From assembly GCA_016704345.1 (NCBI GenBank), contig JADJAH010000018.1, forward strand, positions 1 through 64,000: 64,000 nt of DNA, given 5' to 3'. This DNA comes from Ignavibacteria bacterium. Its GTDB lineage: Bacteria; Bacteroidota; Ignavibacteria; Tepidaquicellales; Tepidaquicellaceae. Both the position numbers and the translations under genes were made by a program. Positions 37,190 through 47,756 of this stretch are shown one piece after another; the stretch's first letter is position 1; each line of letters opens with the position of its first letter. The notes under the pieces are model-generated. The model saw nothing but the letters and a program-made list of their open reading frames with translations, was not told where the DNA came from and ran no database searches.

Positions 37190-40100
37190 TTAGAATGTTT
37201 GAATTCTTTCAGTCGGAGAGAATATCGCTAACTTCAATGTTTGCGCACCTAATGAACCGGCATCAATGAAGGCGATATACATACCGCTGGCAACTGGAAT
37301 TTCATTTGCGTTCTGCAAATCCCATCTTTCAAGTGAATTGTTTGGATCTGTATTATCTCTCGCAATTTTTCTTATCAAGATTCCATCAAGAGTGTAAATG
37401 TAAATTGTACACTTCGGTGGAAGATTGCTGAAGTAAATGAATCTATCGAATGGATCGGTTTCAAGTCTGCTTCCTCCGTAATACGGATTCGGGTAGACGC
37501 TAACCTTGCTCATATTTTGAGCTGCAACAGATTCATTGTTGATCTGTGTTCCATTGATCTGCCAAGTATACTTGATCGGATAATCACCGGGCAAGAACGA
37601 AGGCTTTGTAATTCTATATGGTGTAACTGTCAGAACATCACCTTGTCCCCAGCTTAATTGGGCTCCGTTTACAACATTAGCCCTTGGAAGCCAAACATAC
37701 ATTACATCCATTTGCTGGAATTGAGTCGAGAGTCCCGGATTCTTTGTTGTATAAGCAGCAAGAGAATCCGTGCTGTAGACAGATGCAAATATGTAAGTGA
37801 ATTCATATCCGCCCATCTTCTCAAAGTTAGTAGAAGTTCCGCCTTTAGGATTCCATGTACCGCTTGAATCAGCATCCATAAATCCTACATTGACTTGTCT
37901 CGGTGCTCCTCCATTTGTATCAAGTTCATCAACCATGTAGACACTGAAAGGAACATCGACCATATCTTTGTAAGGCTGGAGACGATAAGTTGTATCCGTC
38001 GGAACATATCTGTATGCTCTTGACTTGAACGCATCTCCAAACTTAAACTGAATCCTTCTTAATGGACCGCCGCGGAGCATTGGTGCGTTCACGCCTGTTC
38101 CAGGCACAAACTGTGATCCGTTAGCTTTGACTAATGAAGGGATGTCTCTGAATGTATTTTTTGCAGGCCATGACATTCCAAGACTTCTGCTTTGGAATTG
38201 TTTGCCTTGAGCAATTAGCTTAACCTGTGTACCTGAAATAACAGTAGTGTCAGGAGTTGTAAACCACTCAGAACCTGCGGGTTCATATTTCCAGGCAGAC
38301 TGTCTTGATTTTGTCTTATTAGTTGGACCACCGGCATCGGGTACAAGTCCGGAATCACTGACTACCTGATGTAGCATTAGGAATCCGTCAATGGTTCTTG
38401 CCGTATCCTGCGTTCCGGTGAAGTCTGGTATGCTGTCATAAATCAATTCAGAATTTCCATCAATTGTCCGATTAAGCGACCATATTGGACCCCTGGCATT
38501 TGCTCTTATAACTGATTGGTAAGTAGCTGACTTCAGGTTAAGAGGTTCAAAAATTATCGGCAGTGCACCCAGATCACTTTGATTTGTGAATACAGAGTCA
38601 CCGAGTCCATAATTTACTTGAGTTCCTGAACTAAGGAATTGAGGTATAACCTGAATTACACATGATTGCACCGGAGACTCATTCACCTTTGGAGCTGAGA
38701 ACGGACCGCCAAGTGAATCATAGTAATATGCAGTTACAGAATAGTAGTAAGGTGTGCCTGAAACAATGAACTCATTTGATATATAGTCTTTGTCAAGAAC
38801 TATATATCTGGATATTCCATTGTCAGATCCTTTCTGAACTACATAATAAACGTATGTTCCAAATTCCTCCGAATACAAGCTGTCCTTGATATCTTGAATT
38901 CCGTCTCGTATATCATACGTAGCGACTAATGTTCTTTGTTGTGCATTAGCCCCGTTTGTTCCGCTAACTACCTGATAGATGTTATATCCTTGAAATCTAT
39001 ACACACCACTCGATAGCTTATTGATGATTGTATCTTTCTCTCTTGAATCATCCCAGGACAAATAGATCTTATTGTTGCCAGGAGCATAGGCAGCAACATT
39101 AGGACATTTGGCCGCATCCGGAACCGCGAAGTTATTGTCAAAAATTCTTTGAGCAAGAGCATCAGCCTGTCTCAAAGCAGCAACACTCTTAAGATTGTTA
39201 TCTCCTCTGGCAATAATTTGAGCCACAATTATGGACTGTGTGTCACCAGGAGCTACAACAAGCGGACCTGAGCATTGCATAAACCTTCTGTCACCATTGC
39301 TGTTTTCATTCCAGCCTGTACTTGTTGACGGGTCACCAAGGTATGCATATGTGGTGGTATCTCCATTGGGAGCTACCCATGGAGTGCCGTTTCTTCTGAT
39401 ACCTTGAAGATTGAAATATGTTTCTCTGAAGTTTGATGGATCACCTACACTCGGGTCACCGTTAGTGTACATATTGAATGCAGATACTCCCAATTCTTTG
39501 AAATTGGGCTTCACAACCAGGTTGTTGCTTCCGGGAGGACTGTAATACTTGACAGTATCTCCAACACTGGGAACGATTGGTCCTCTGAAGTAATCAAAAC
39601 CTACTGCAGGAGGAGCATTCCCGTAATTTGGATCATTGTTGTCGTAGTTGTAGGTAATACCGAGGTTGAGTGTCGTATCAACACTAACCGCGTCGTCATT
39701 CGCATCACCTAAGTCGTCATCAGTCCATAAAGCAATGTAGCATTTTTCCCATGGCTGATTACTCCTGTTGATTATGCGGAATTCAGAGAACGACATATTG
39801 CTGAGAGGTCCGTTGACATTATAAGCCCAGTTTGTTTGAAGTATTTGTGCCTTCAATGGGGCTGTTTGACCTGCATTATTGCCGTGAGCTTCAGGATATC
39901 CGTCTGTATAAGAATAGAACATAGTCTTTGAACCAAGTAGCAGAGGATTGCCTGCACTGTCAAGGTATGCACCCTGACCCGCCGCAGTAGTTCTCCAAGG
40001 TCCATAATCACTTGTATCTCTTACAGACAGTGTGTAGATCCTGTAATTCGGATCATCTTTGCCCTGAGCCACACCATTGTTATCTACATAGCCTGGTTCG

Positions 40101-40453
40101 TATTCATAGTCATACTCTGCAATACAAACAAGTGTATCGCCATTGACTACAGCGCCTATCCAGATACCGGATGCATATCTTGCGAATTTTCCGGAACCTT
40201 TAGGCCATTCGAAACCGGAATTTCCGGTGGCCGGATTTCTGTTGAAGGAACCGTTTGACCTGAACCATGTGCTTATCTGGTTTACATTCATAGTATCTGA
40301 ATCCACAGCGAGCGCATTATCAGGAGTCGAAATTATCCTGTATGGAATACTCCCTGTATTGTCTTGGCTTTTTGTCGGCTTATCTTTGGGCTTCATTCCA
40401 TAAGCAAACACCAGGACAATGGGAATTACAAAAAACAATATTTTTTTTATCAT
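37190..40453 (-). CDS. Large secreted protein with T9SS-like C-terminal domain
   Basis: The 1087-residue protein begins with a membrane-export signal (MIKKILFFVIPIVLVFAYG) and then a long beta-rich ectodomain with many aromatic, Asn and Gly residues. The C-terminal ~110 residues (SKVSVYPNPYYGGSRLETDP, DRFIYFSNLPPKCTIYIYTLDG, GMYIAFIDAGSLGAQTLKLA) are a variant of the type IX sorting domain, with YPNPYYGG in place of YPNPFNP. No enzymatic signature is visible. It is between the PorV-like gene and the TonB receptor in one strand run. Similar large proteins seem typical of this bacterial group; I cannot name the family. Confidence 0.65.
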   Translation of the reverse strand: MIKKILFFVIPIVLVFAYGMKPKDKPTKSQDNTGSIPYRIISTPDNALAVDSDTMNVNQISTWFRSNGSFNRNPATGNSGFEWPKGSGKFARYASGIWIGAVVNGDTLVCIAEYDYEYEPGYVDNNGVAQGKDDPNYRIYTLSVRDTSDYGPWRTTAAGQGAYLDSAGNPLLLGSKTMFYSYTDGYPEAHGNNAGQTAPLKAQILQTNWAYNVNGPLSNMSFSEFRIINRSNQPWEKCYIALWTDDDLGDANDDAVSVDTTLNLGITYNYDNNDPNYGNAPPAVGFDYFRGPIVPSVGDTVKYYSPPGSNNLVVKPNFKELGVSAFNMYTNGDPSVGDPSNFRETYFNLQGIRRNGTPWVAPNGDTTTYAYLGDPSTSTGWNENSNGDRRFMQCSGPLVVAPGDTQSIIVAQIIARGDNNLKSVAALRQADALAQRIFDNNFAVPDAAKCPNVAAYAPGNNKIYLSWDDSREKDTIINKLSSGVYRFQGYNIYQVVSGTNGANAQQRTLVATYDIRDGIQDIKDSLYSEEFGTYVYYVVQKGSDNGISRYIVLDKDYISNEFIVSGTPYYYSVTAYYYDSLGGPFSAPKVNESPVQSCVIQVIPQFLSSGTQVNYGLGDSVFTNQSDLGALPIIFEPLNLKSATYQSVIRANARGPIWSLNRTIDGNSELIYDSIPDFTGTQDTARTIDGFLMLHQVVSDSGLVPDAGGPTNKTKSRQSAWKYEPAGSEWFTTPDTTVISGTQVKLIAQGKQFQSRSLGMSWPAKNTFRDIPSLVKANGSQFVPGTGVNAPMLRGGPLRRIQFKFGDAFKSRAYRYVPTDTTYRLQPYKDMVDVPFSVYMVDELDTNGGAPRQVNVGFMDADSSGTWNPKGGTSTNFEKMGGYEFTYIFASVYSTDSLAAYTTKNPGLSTQFQQMDVMYVWLPRANVVNGAQLSWGQGDVLTVTPYRITKPSFLPGDYPIKYTWQINGTQINNESVAAQNMSKVSVYPNPYYGGSRLETDPFDRFIYFSNLPPKCTIYIYTLDGILIRKIARDNTDPNNSLERWDLQNANEIPVASGMYIAFIDAGSLGAQTLKLAIFSPTERIQTF

Positions 40454-40511
40454 CTTGGTAGCTTTTTTAAGATTTGAAAATTTTAGTCAGACTCAATTCA
40501 AATTATACAAA

Positions 40512-40538
40512 GTGTATCCGGGATGATCCCGGATACAC
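40512..40538 (-). terminator. Long hairpin after the TonB receptor
   Basis: GTGTATCCGGGA pairs perfectly with TCCCGGATACAC around a 3-base loop. It lies between the stop of the TonB receptor (40553) and the start of the 37190-40453 gene. The minus-strand 3' tail is only weakly T-rich. Confidence 0.6.
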
Positions 40539-40552
40539 CAAAAAGTAATTAA

Positions 40553-43426
40553 TCAAAAGTTCATTCTGAGTCCGAATCTTACCTCTCTTGGAGGACCGTA
40601 ATTAGCAACTGCTTTTGATCTCAGTTCATATCTTCTTATATATTCCTCAGGTGATACGCCCGTCCTGTTAAAGGATGCAATTGTCGCTTTTCCGGATTCT
40701 GAATTCAGATAACCGGTTGTTCCAGGCTGACCGCTTGATTCCCAGACATCATTTACGAGTTCTGAGTTAAGAAGATTGATTATATATACATAAGCATTGA
40801 GATCGAGTTTCCAAATCGGGAATGTCTTGTCTATCTTTAGATCAAGTCTGTTGTTCCATGGTGCATATGCACCGTTGATCGGGGAAAGCAAACTTGCACC
40901 AACACCCGTTGAAGAGAACGGATCAAGGTTGTTTGATTTAATAGAATAAGGCCTTCCGCTGTTGAATGTGTAGAGAAGATTCAACCCAAATTGTGAAAGC
41001 ACATCGCCCATGAATCCCTTTGGTACATCAGTTTTTCCAAATCTATAATCAAGATTAACAACACCCGTCCATCTTTGATCATAATCAAGAGGTGAGGTCA
41101 ACTTAGGCTGTCTTTCTCCAAGCCATGCTGCGGTTGAAGCAGAGTTCGGGTCTGAACCCGTTCCGGAAGCAAATGCAATACCCAAAGCTATGTTGGCTGA
41201 AAGTCTGGATATTCTTCTCATGTCGATCGAAAGATCAACTCCTCTAAGTGTACCGTAATCCTGATTCTCAAAAACCTGAATCTGATTCGGGAGCTGTGGA
41301 TATTTTTTTATTCCGATCAGGTCCTCAGTCTCTTTGTAGTATGCAGTAACATCAAGCGAGAGACTTGAACCGACTTGTTGCTTAATACCTATTTCGTAGG
41401 ATGTAGTCTTTTCAGGACTCAAGTTAGGGTTACCAAATGATCCGCTGAAACCTGCACTGTTTACCCAGTATGAAAGATTCTGATAACCATTATAGAGAAA
41501 TTCAAGAGAAGGAAGCTGGATGAATTTTCCATATTGAGCGTGGAAGACTGTATTGTTTGTTACCGGGAATGAAAGACCTATTCTCGGACTGAATGCGGAT
41601 GTAGGCTCACTCTCGTCTGTAAAGTCTGCATCATCCAGAACGTTAGGATTACCAAAGCTGGTAATTGCTGAAAGGTCCCTTACTCTCCAGGAATTTGCAT
41701 CAAGATAGTCCCATCTTACACCAACATTAAGAGTAAAGTCCTTGAATTCAATCTTGTCCTGAAGATAAAGAGCTGCAATGATCGGATTCTTTGCTCCGTC
41801 TCTTCCCTCGTCATTTTCTTGTATTTTCAAGTAGCCAACTTCAGGATCAAAAACCGGTGCATATCCGTAGTAATTTGCAAGTCCTGTTCCACCGTTGAAA
41901 GAAGCAAGTTGTTGCTGTTCCGGTGAACCTATGAAATTATACATACCAACGGGCCTCATATCAATGTACCTGATAGTATGCTATTTATATTCACCTCCGA
42001 ATTTTATTTCATTTTTCTTGACCTGCGAAGTCAGATTGAATGATCCACTCCAATAAGAAGTATTACTGTTTTCGTAATAGTTTCTGACACGATTATTCAG
42101 TGCAAACACGCCGTATTCATCGAGTCCTATTGCGCCTCCCGGCACTGTCAGGCCGGCAACACTGGCAGGATCACCATATCTGTAGAAATCTCCAAGGAAC
42201 TGAGGATCACCTTCTTCATACTTTGATCTGAAGTAATTGAATTGAACTTCATAGAAGAGATCTGATTTGACCTGGTGATTGATCTTAGCATAATACTGGT
42301 TCGTGTATTCCTTGATAAGTGGATTTCTTTCAGAGTTGAAAAGCAGATATGATTGAAGGAATCCTCTTCTTGCAGTTTCTGCAAGGCTCATACCCAGTTT
42401 CAACTGTACGGGAAGATCCTTGTTCAGTTCCTGAAGGTCAACATTCAACTTTGCATTGCCTGACCATCTTTTCATATCATAATTCGGAATCACATTGTTT
42501 GGAGTTTGCAGCTGGTCTGAAATCCAGCTTGGGCTGTAAACAAGCGAAAAATCTCTTTCAGCACCAACGTAGAAATTAAGGAATCTTGACATGTCCTTAG
42601 ACGGAATTAACGGTCCACCGAATGCAAGATTGTAAACATTATAACCTTGTGATGCGTCATCTGAAAGCAGTTCATCAGTAATTACTTCTGCAGTACCTGA
42701 AAATTTATCAGTTCCGCCTTTAGTAGTTACATTGATAACACCGCTAAGTACGTTTCCATATTCTGCGCTGAAACCTCCCGTTAACACGGAAAGCTCTTCA
42801 AGCACACTATTAGAAACAAATGCAGTAGAAGTTCCGTCAAGCGGGTTTGTTGTAAGAACACCGTCAATGATAATGGCTGTTTCACCATCTCTACCACCTC
42901 TGATGTTAATGTTGTTGCCTCTTTCATCCTGAATAACACCGGCAGTTGTTGAAGCAATATTTTCAATGCCTCTGATACCACTGTTATCAATGAATTCCTG
43001 ACCAATTATCTTACCGCTTTGGTCTGGAGCAATAGCATTTCTTTTTCCTACAATCTCAATTTCTTCAGTTGTGATCTCACTTTGACCCGTAACTTTTAGT
43101 GAAAAGTCAACGCGCGTTGTAAGGTCAGCAGATACTCTTACTTCCGGTACTCTTTGATTGTCATAACCAATGTATGAAGCAACCAGTATATAAGTACCAA
43201 CATCAACATTGAGGATTGTATATTCACCGTTATCATCAGTGATAGCTCCAAGATTTGATTCTTCAACCTTGATTGTAGCTCCGATCAATGGCTGATTATC
43301 TTTGGCATCAATCACTCGGCCGGTGATTTTACCCGTCGTTCCTTGCTTATCGAAAGCAAATGAATTGCTTACGAAAATTGCCAGAATGACGAGCAGGGAA
43401 AGAGCGAAATTTGTAGCAGTCTTCAT
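40553..43426 (-). pseudogene. TonB-dependent receptor with in-frame TAG stop
   Basis: The start chosen is MKTATNFALSLLVILAIFVS at 43426 (signal peptide, GGGG upstream); the frame runs to 40553 for 957 codons in one phase. It has a CarboxypepD_reg domain (GKITGRVIDAKDNQPLIGATI, residues ~30-110), then a TonB plug with EFIDNSGIRGIENI and RGGRDGETAIIIDGV, then a beta-barrel ending YGPPREVRFGLRMNF with a terminal aromatic. A single TAG (41981-41983) interrupts it after GGEYK; the same frame resumes HTIRYIDMRPVGMYNFIG. As written this is a null allele, or a sequencing error, or the two parts are not made. The ligand is unknown. Confidence 0.85.
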
Positions 43427-43478
43427 GTTTTCCCCCTTTGGTTTAGAATTAGTTTTTTGTGTTTGAAAATTCTTTTTC

Positions 43479-43520
43479 AAAAAAAACCCTCACACCGGTC
43501 AAAGACCGATAATGAGGGTT
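43479..43520 (-). terminator. Intrinsic terminator after the Asp-box protein
   Basis: On the minus strand AACCCTCA and TGAGGGTT form the outer stem and GGTC/GACC the inner stem, followed by eight T. It lies 30 bases after the stop of the 43550-45307 gene and ends that transcript before the TonB receptor. Confidence 0.9.
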
Positions 43521-43549
43521 GTTATTTTTGTCTATTAAACAAGAACTGA

Positions 43550-45307
43550 TTACTTTATCAGCATCATTTTCTTTGTTTCTCTGAAATCTCCGGCAGATAA
43601 TGTGTAGAAGTAAATTCCACTGCCAAGATTTGAAGCACCAAATGTAACTTCCTTTGTTCCTGGTGAAACAACTTCATTGTTGATAAGAGTTGCAACTTCT
43701 TGTCCTTGAGCATTGTAAACCTTCAAGGTAACATTAGCAGTCTTCTTCATATCAAATCTGATAGCTGTTGTCGGGTTGAAAGGATTAGGGAAGTTTTGCT
43801 GAAGATTGAAATCACCCGGTACAACACTTGAAATATTGTTGATTCCGGTAAGCAGAACATCCGTTGTGATTCCGACTGCAAGTCCGTTTCCGATTGCTGC
43901 ACCGTTAACGTGTGTACCTGCAAGTGAATCGCTTTGAATCAGCATTTGAACTTTGCAGATAGTACCTGAAACATTACTTGTCGGTGAGATGCTAACGAAT
44001 CTATAGTCTCTCAATGGTGTAGCAGGAGTCATTCTTTCAGGAACCTGCCATGAAGCGCCATTATCGATTGAATGTGTAAACCAACCTGCATAGTACCTGT
44101 TAGAATCGGAACTTGATTGAGCAGTTGTTGCCGTGAACGCTATGAAAATTCCATTTCCGGTATTTGATCTTCCAATTGCAGGTCTGCATACCGGTAGGAA
44201 TGCATCATTAACAAGTCCTTCATTCGGGAAGAATGGAACATTTGCATCACTTGCAACAATTCTTGCAACTCCACCGTTAACACCTGGTGACCAGACTCTA
44301 ATTTGTGAAGGTAGGCCCGGGAAGAAACCTGTCTCCGTAAGCAGTGATGTATTGAATGCAACATACGGTTCATTATTGTTACCATAAACAAGACTTACAC
44401 CTCTGAGGCATCCTAGTGAGTCTGTTGCCGGATCCCAATCCCAGATCTTTTGTGCCGCACCCCATGTTGCACCACCGTCAGCTGAAGTTCTGTAGAATAC
44501 ATCGTTTGGATCAACATTATCTGAACCTGTATATGCATGTCCTACAGTTCCGTTCGGTGCAAGCGCTATAGAGTATGCTTCTGCTTGATCTCCGGGGAAT
44601 TCATTCCATCCGGTAAAAGCTCCCGGAGGAGTTAAGTTTGTAGCCTTGTTCGTATATGAAAAAACTGCGCCACTGATTGATGCTACAAATGCAACATTGT
44701 TGTTTGGCAGACCAACCAGTCTTCCCCAGATTGCATCACCGTTTGCTGTTGCACCCGGATCGACTTCTGTAAATACTCCGAATCCTGCACCTTGATCCCA
44801 ATTGAGCTTACCTCTAGCAGTTGTTCCGTTTGAAGTATTATGATTGATAACGACTGCTGCGCCATTTACCAATCCATTGATAGCCGGGAAACCACTTCTT
44901 CCAACTCCCGGTACGTCACCAACGAATGTCCAGGTTGCTCCATAGTCATTGCTGAAAAGATAAGCAGAAGCTCTAGTGGCAAAACCTGCTTCAGTGGAAT
45001 ACATGTAAACTGCATGAACGTTTGTTGGAGTGAGTGGATCCTGCCATATCTCCTGAGGAACTGCATTTGACTGAAGGTCATAAACAGTTGCTGTTGGAGT
45101 TGGTGATTGTACAAATGTTAATGAAGCACTTTTGTAAGGCGGTACTCTTAGGTTAGAAGGTGTTACAACATAACCTGATGTGTTATCGTACATTTCTGAA
45201 CCGTCTGTAACCTTGTGTGTCTTTAGGGGCCCGTTATCTCTTGCTTGAACAGCAGATGAAGCGACCAAGAAAAGAATTACGAGTGTAGAGAGTAGCTTCT
45301 TTGACAT
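43550..45307 (-). CDS. Secreted Asp-box (BNR/sialidase-like) repeat protein with T9SS tail
   Basis: The 585-residue protein has a signal peptide ending near SSAVQA, and three Asp-box motifs (FSNDYGATWTFVG, TSADGGATWGAAQK, SIDNGASWQVPE) that fit a beta-propeller like sialidases or WD-type binding proteins. No catalytic residues can be assigned. The C-terminus is a type IX sorting domain, QNFPNPFNPTTAIRFDMKK, ending ETKKMMLIK. It heads the 33.7-45.3 kb outer-membrane run. A strong terminator follows. Confidence 0.8.
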   Translation of the reverse strand: MSKKLLSTLVILFLVASSAVQARDNGPLKTHKVTDGSEMYDNTSGYVVTPSNLRVPPYKSASLTFVQSPTPTATVYDLQSNAVPQEIWQDPLTPTNVHAVYMYSTEAGFATRASAYLFSNDYGATWTFVGDVPGVGRSGFPAINGLVNGAAVVINHNTSNGTTARGKLNWDQGAGFGVFTEVDPGATANGDAIWGRLVGLPNNNVAFVASISGAVFSYTNKATNLTPPGAFTGWNEFPGDQAEAYSIALAPNGTVGHAYTGSDNVDPNDVFYRTSADGGATWGAAQKIWDWDPATDSLGCLRGVSLVYGNNNEPYVAFNTSLLTETGFFPGLPSQIRVWSPGVNGGVARIVASDANVPFFPNEGLVNDAFLPVCRPAIGRSNTGNGIFIAFTATTAQSSSDSNRYYAGWFTHSIDNGASWQVPERMTPATPLRDYRFVSISPTSNVSGTICKVQMLIQSDSLAGTHVNGAAIGNGLAVGITTDVLLTGINNISSVVPGDFNLQQNFPNPFNPTTAIRFDMKKTANVTLKVYNAQGQEVATLINNEVVSPGTKEVTFGASNLGSGIYFYTLSAGDFRETKKMMLIK

Positions 45308-45474
45308 GTTTTTCTCCTTTTTGTTTTTATGATATTAAAAATTGTTTCTTACTTAAGGGTTGTTCGTTTGATGGCAATATAGTGCTAATGTGAAATCTTG
45401 TCAATATAGATTTTCGTATGAAGAAATTATTAACAAAAAATTATTGACACTTGCATCACTCGACGCATTCGCAA

Positions 45475-46427
45475 TTAGCCGCCATCCTTTGCTGCAGCAC
45501 TTTTGGGAGAGACTTTCTGTAAAAAGTGATTTTGAATTTTTTGAAAAATTATTTCCGAAATCCTCTCTCTGCTCTCAATTGTTTTACCTGCTATGTGATT
45601 GGTTAATAGCACATTCTTCATGCCGAAAAATCTCTTGTCAATTAATGGCTCCGATTGGAATACATCGAGTCCGGCATAATGTATCAAATTTTTTTCCAAT
45701 ACACTGATAAGTGCATCTTCATCAACTACTGCACCGCGTGAGGTATTTATGAAGACAGAATTATTTTTCATTTTCAGGAAATATTTCTTTGAAAAAAGTT
45801 TGCATTATCTTTGTTGAAAGGAATATGAAGACTTACAATGTCAGATTCTTTAAGTAAAATATTCAACGGAAGAAATTCGAATGTCTTATATTTTCTTTCA
45901 ACAAACTTATCTGTATCGTTTGCAATAACATTCATCCCAAACGCGCGGCAGAGTTTTCCAACATAACTTCCCACTTTGCCAAATCCTATTATTCCAATAG
46001 TCTTTCCGAAAAGTTCTCTTCGTTGAAAGTCAGTATCACCAAAATTATTCTTCCTAACGATACTGTCTGAAAGATTAATATTCTTGTAGATGGACATTGT
46101 TATTGCCAGCGTATGCTCGGCGGCTGATACATGGTTTCCCTCTTCTGCATTGATCACTTTAATATGCTTATTCGCCGCGGCTTTCATATCAATATGATCA
46201 GTGCCTTTGGTAAATGTGGCGATCATTTTATAGTCGCATTTGTCAATAAAAGATTTATCAATCTTTCTCGTACTTCTAATTAACAAAACATCATGATCGG
46301 GAAATTTGCTGAGTATTTCTTCATTGCTAATATCAGTGCGTGATGTGATTCTGAATCTATTTCTAGGAAGGATCTTTGAACCTGAAAGACTTACGGAGTC
46401 GGCTGCGAGTATGTTGATTGCTGCCAT
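45475..46427 (-). pseudogene. NAD-dependent 2-hydroxyacid dehydrogenase, frameshifted
   Basis: The start chosen is MAAINILAADSVSLSG at 46427; the protein would be ~317 residues. The NAD-binding motif GIIGFGKVGSYVG is near residue 140, the catalytic arginine block is NTSRGAVVDEDAL and the histidine block LLTNHIAG. The frame is lost at a six-base T/A homopolymer near 45790-45800. After NKDNANFF the old frame stops, while KMKNNSVFINTSRG continues in the next frame. It is in the D-isomer 2-hydroxyacid dehydrogenase family, possibly erythronate-4-phosphate dehydrogenase (PdxB)-like. The homopolymer site makes a sequencing error likely. Confidence 0.75.
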
Positions 46428-46481
46428 AGTATTGGTTTGACGTTTTGGTAAACTTAGTTGTGCAGTGTATTGCACATCTTG

Positions 46482-47072
46482 TCAGTTGTCAAGATAATCT
46501 TCAATCAGTTTTAAGATCTCATTCTTGCCTTCACTGGTTATAATCGAAAACGGTATGTAATCCAGGCAAAGGTCATCGTTGTTTACAATTTTTGACGACC
46601 TGTAGATTTGTTTTTGCATCTTGTTGGAAGAGATCTTATCTGATTTAGTGAGGACAATTACAAATGGGATTTCATAATACTCAAGCCAGCTTACCATAAG
46701 CTCATCCAAATATGTAGGCTCATGCCTTGAGTCAATCAGAACAAAAACTAGTTTTACGTTTTGTCTTTCGCTGATGTAATCTTCTACAAGCTTTCTCCAA
46801 CCTGCTCTGATTTGCTCGGGTACTTTGGCATAACCGTAACCCGGAAGATCTACAAGGTAGAATTTTTCGTTGATGAGGAAATAATTTAATTGCCTCGTCT
46901 TACCGGGAACAGAACCGATCTTTGCCAGTTTCTTCTTGTTGCAAATTGTATTTATGAGAGATGACTTGCCTACATTAGATCTTCCTACAAAAACAAATTC
47001 CGAAAGAACCGAATTTGGCAATGCTCTCAGATCGTATATACTTTTTATAAACTCTGCAGATGCAATTTTCAT
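46482..47072 (-). CDS. engB: Ribosome biogenesis GTPase EngB (YihA/YsxC)
   Basis: This TRAFAC-class GTPase is needed for large-subunit assembly. The 196-residue protein has the G1 loop VGRSNVGKSSLINTI near residue 30, G3 in LVDLPGYGYAKVP near 74, and G4 in VLTKSDKI near 135. Length is typical. It lies downstream of rplQ past a terminator, so probably has its own start of transcription. Confidence 0.95.
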   Translation of the reverse strand: MKIASAEFIKSIYDLRALPNSVLSEFVFVGRSNVGKSSLINTICNKKKLAKIGSVPGKTRQLNYFLINEKFYLVDLPGYGYAKVPEQIRAGWRKLVEDYISERQNVKLVFVLIDSRHEPTYLDELMVSWLEYYEIPFVIVLTKSDKISSNKMQKQIYRSSKIVNNDDLCLDYIPFSIITSEGKNEILKLIEDYLDN

Positions 47073-47102
47073 ATTGGGGCTTTCATTGGTTTCGTTGGTT
47101 TC

Positions 47103-47149
47103 AAAAAAAAATCCTTAACTAATTTAAATATTGATAAATTGTTAAGGAT
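47103..47149 (-). terminator. Terminator of the ribosomal protein block
   Basis: On the minus strand ATCCTTAAC pairs with GTTAAGGAT across an AT-rich loop and is followed by about nine T. It lies 20 bases after rplQ, the last gene of the block. Confidence 0.8.
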
Positions 47150-47168
47150 CTAAATTTGCCGTTTTTAG

Positions 47169-47723
47169 TCAGGCTTGTGACTTAGCGCTCTTCTTCTTTT
47201 CAGATTTCTTTTCGCTCTTCGCTTCAACTTTAGATTCTGCTTTTGCTTTCTTCTTAGTTTCCTTTTTCTTGTCAGAGTTGTCTTTATTTTCAGCAGCTTC
47301 CTTTTCTTTTATCTTTTCCTCTTTTTGCTGAACATAATTGTAATCAACAAATTCAATGATCGCAGTCTTTGCTCCATCGCCGTAACGATTTCCGGTTTTC
47401 AAAACTCTCGTATAACCTCCCGGTCTGTCGCCAACTTTTAAGCTGATCTCATTAAACAATATATTCAAAGCCTCTTTATTGCATAGAAACTTTCTTGCTT
47501 CTCTTCTTAGATGAATGCTTCCTTCCGGAGACGAGTCTTGAAGTTTGGCCGCTTTTCTGGCTTTGGATACAAGTGGTTCAATGACCGTTCTCAATTCCTT
47601 TGCCTTTGCCTCTGTAGTGCTGATTCTCTTGTGAAGGATCAGCGAAGCCGAAAGGTTCGACATCAACGCATCTCTGTGGCTCGCGGTTCGTCCCAGTTTT
47701 CTACCTTTTTTCCTGTGGTTCAT
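47169..47723 (-). CDS. rplQ: 50S ribosomal protein L17
   Basis: L17 sits at the exit-tunnel side of the large subunit. The conserved core is MNHRKKGRKLGRTASHRDAL through GDRPGGYTRVLKTGNRYGDGA and EFVDYN. The usual length is ~120-130 residues; this one has 184, because of a C-terminal tail of ~50 residues that is nearly all Lys, Glu and Ala. It is the last gene of the block, 33 bases after rpoA. Confidence 0.97.
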   Translation of the reverse strand: MNHRKKGRKLGRTASHRDALMSNLSASLILHKRISTTEAKAKELRTVIEPLVSKARKAAKLQDSSPEGSIHLRREARKFLCNKEALNILFNEISLKVGDRPGGYTRVLKTGNRYGDGAKTAIIEFVDYNYVQQKEEKIKEKEAAENKDNSDKKKETKKKAKAESKVEAKSEKKSEKKKSAKSQA

Positions 47724-47756
47724 GATTATGTCGTATTATTCGATTAACTTGTTTGA

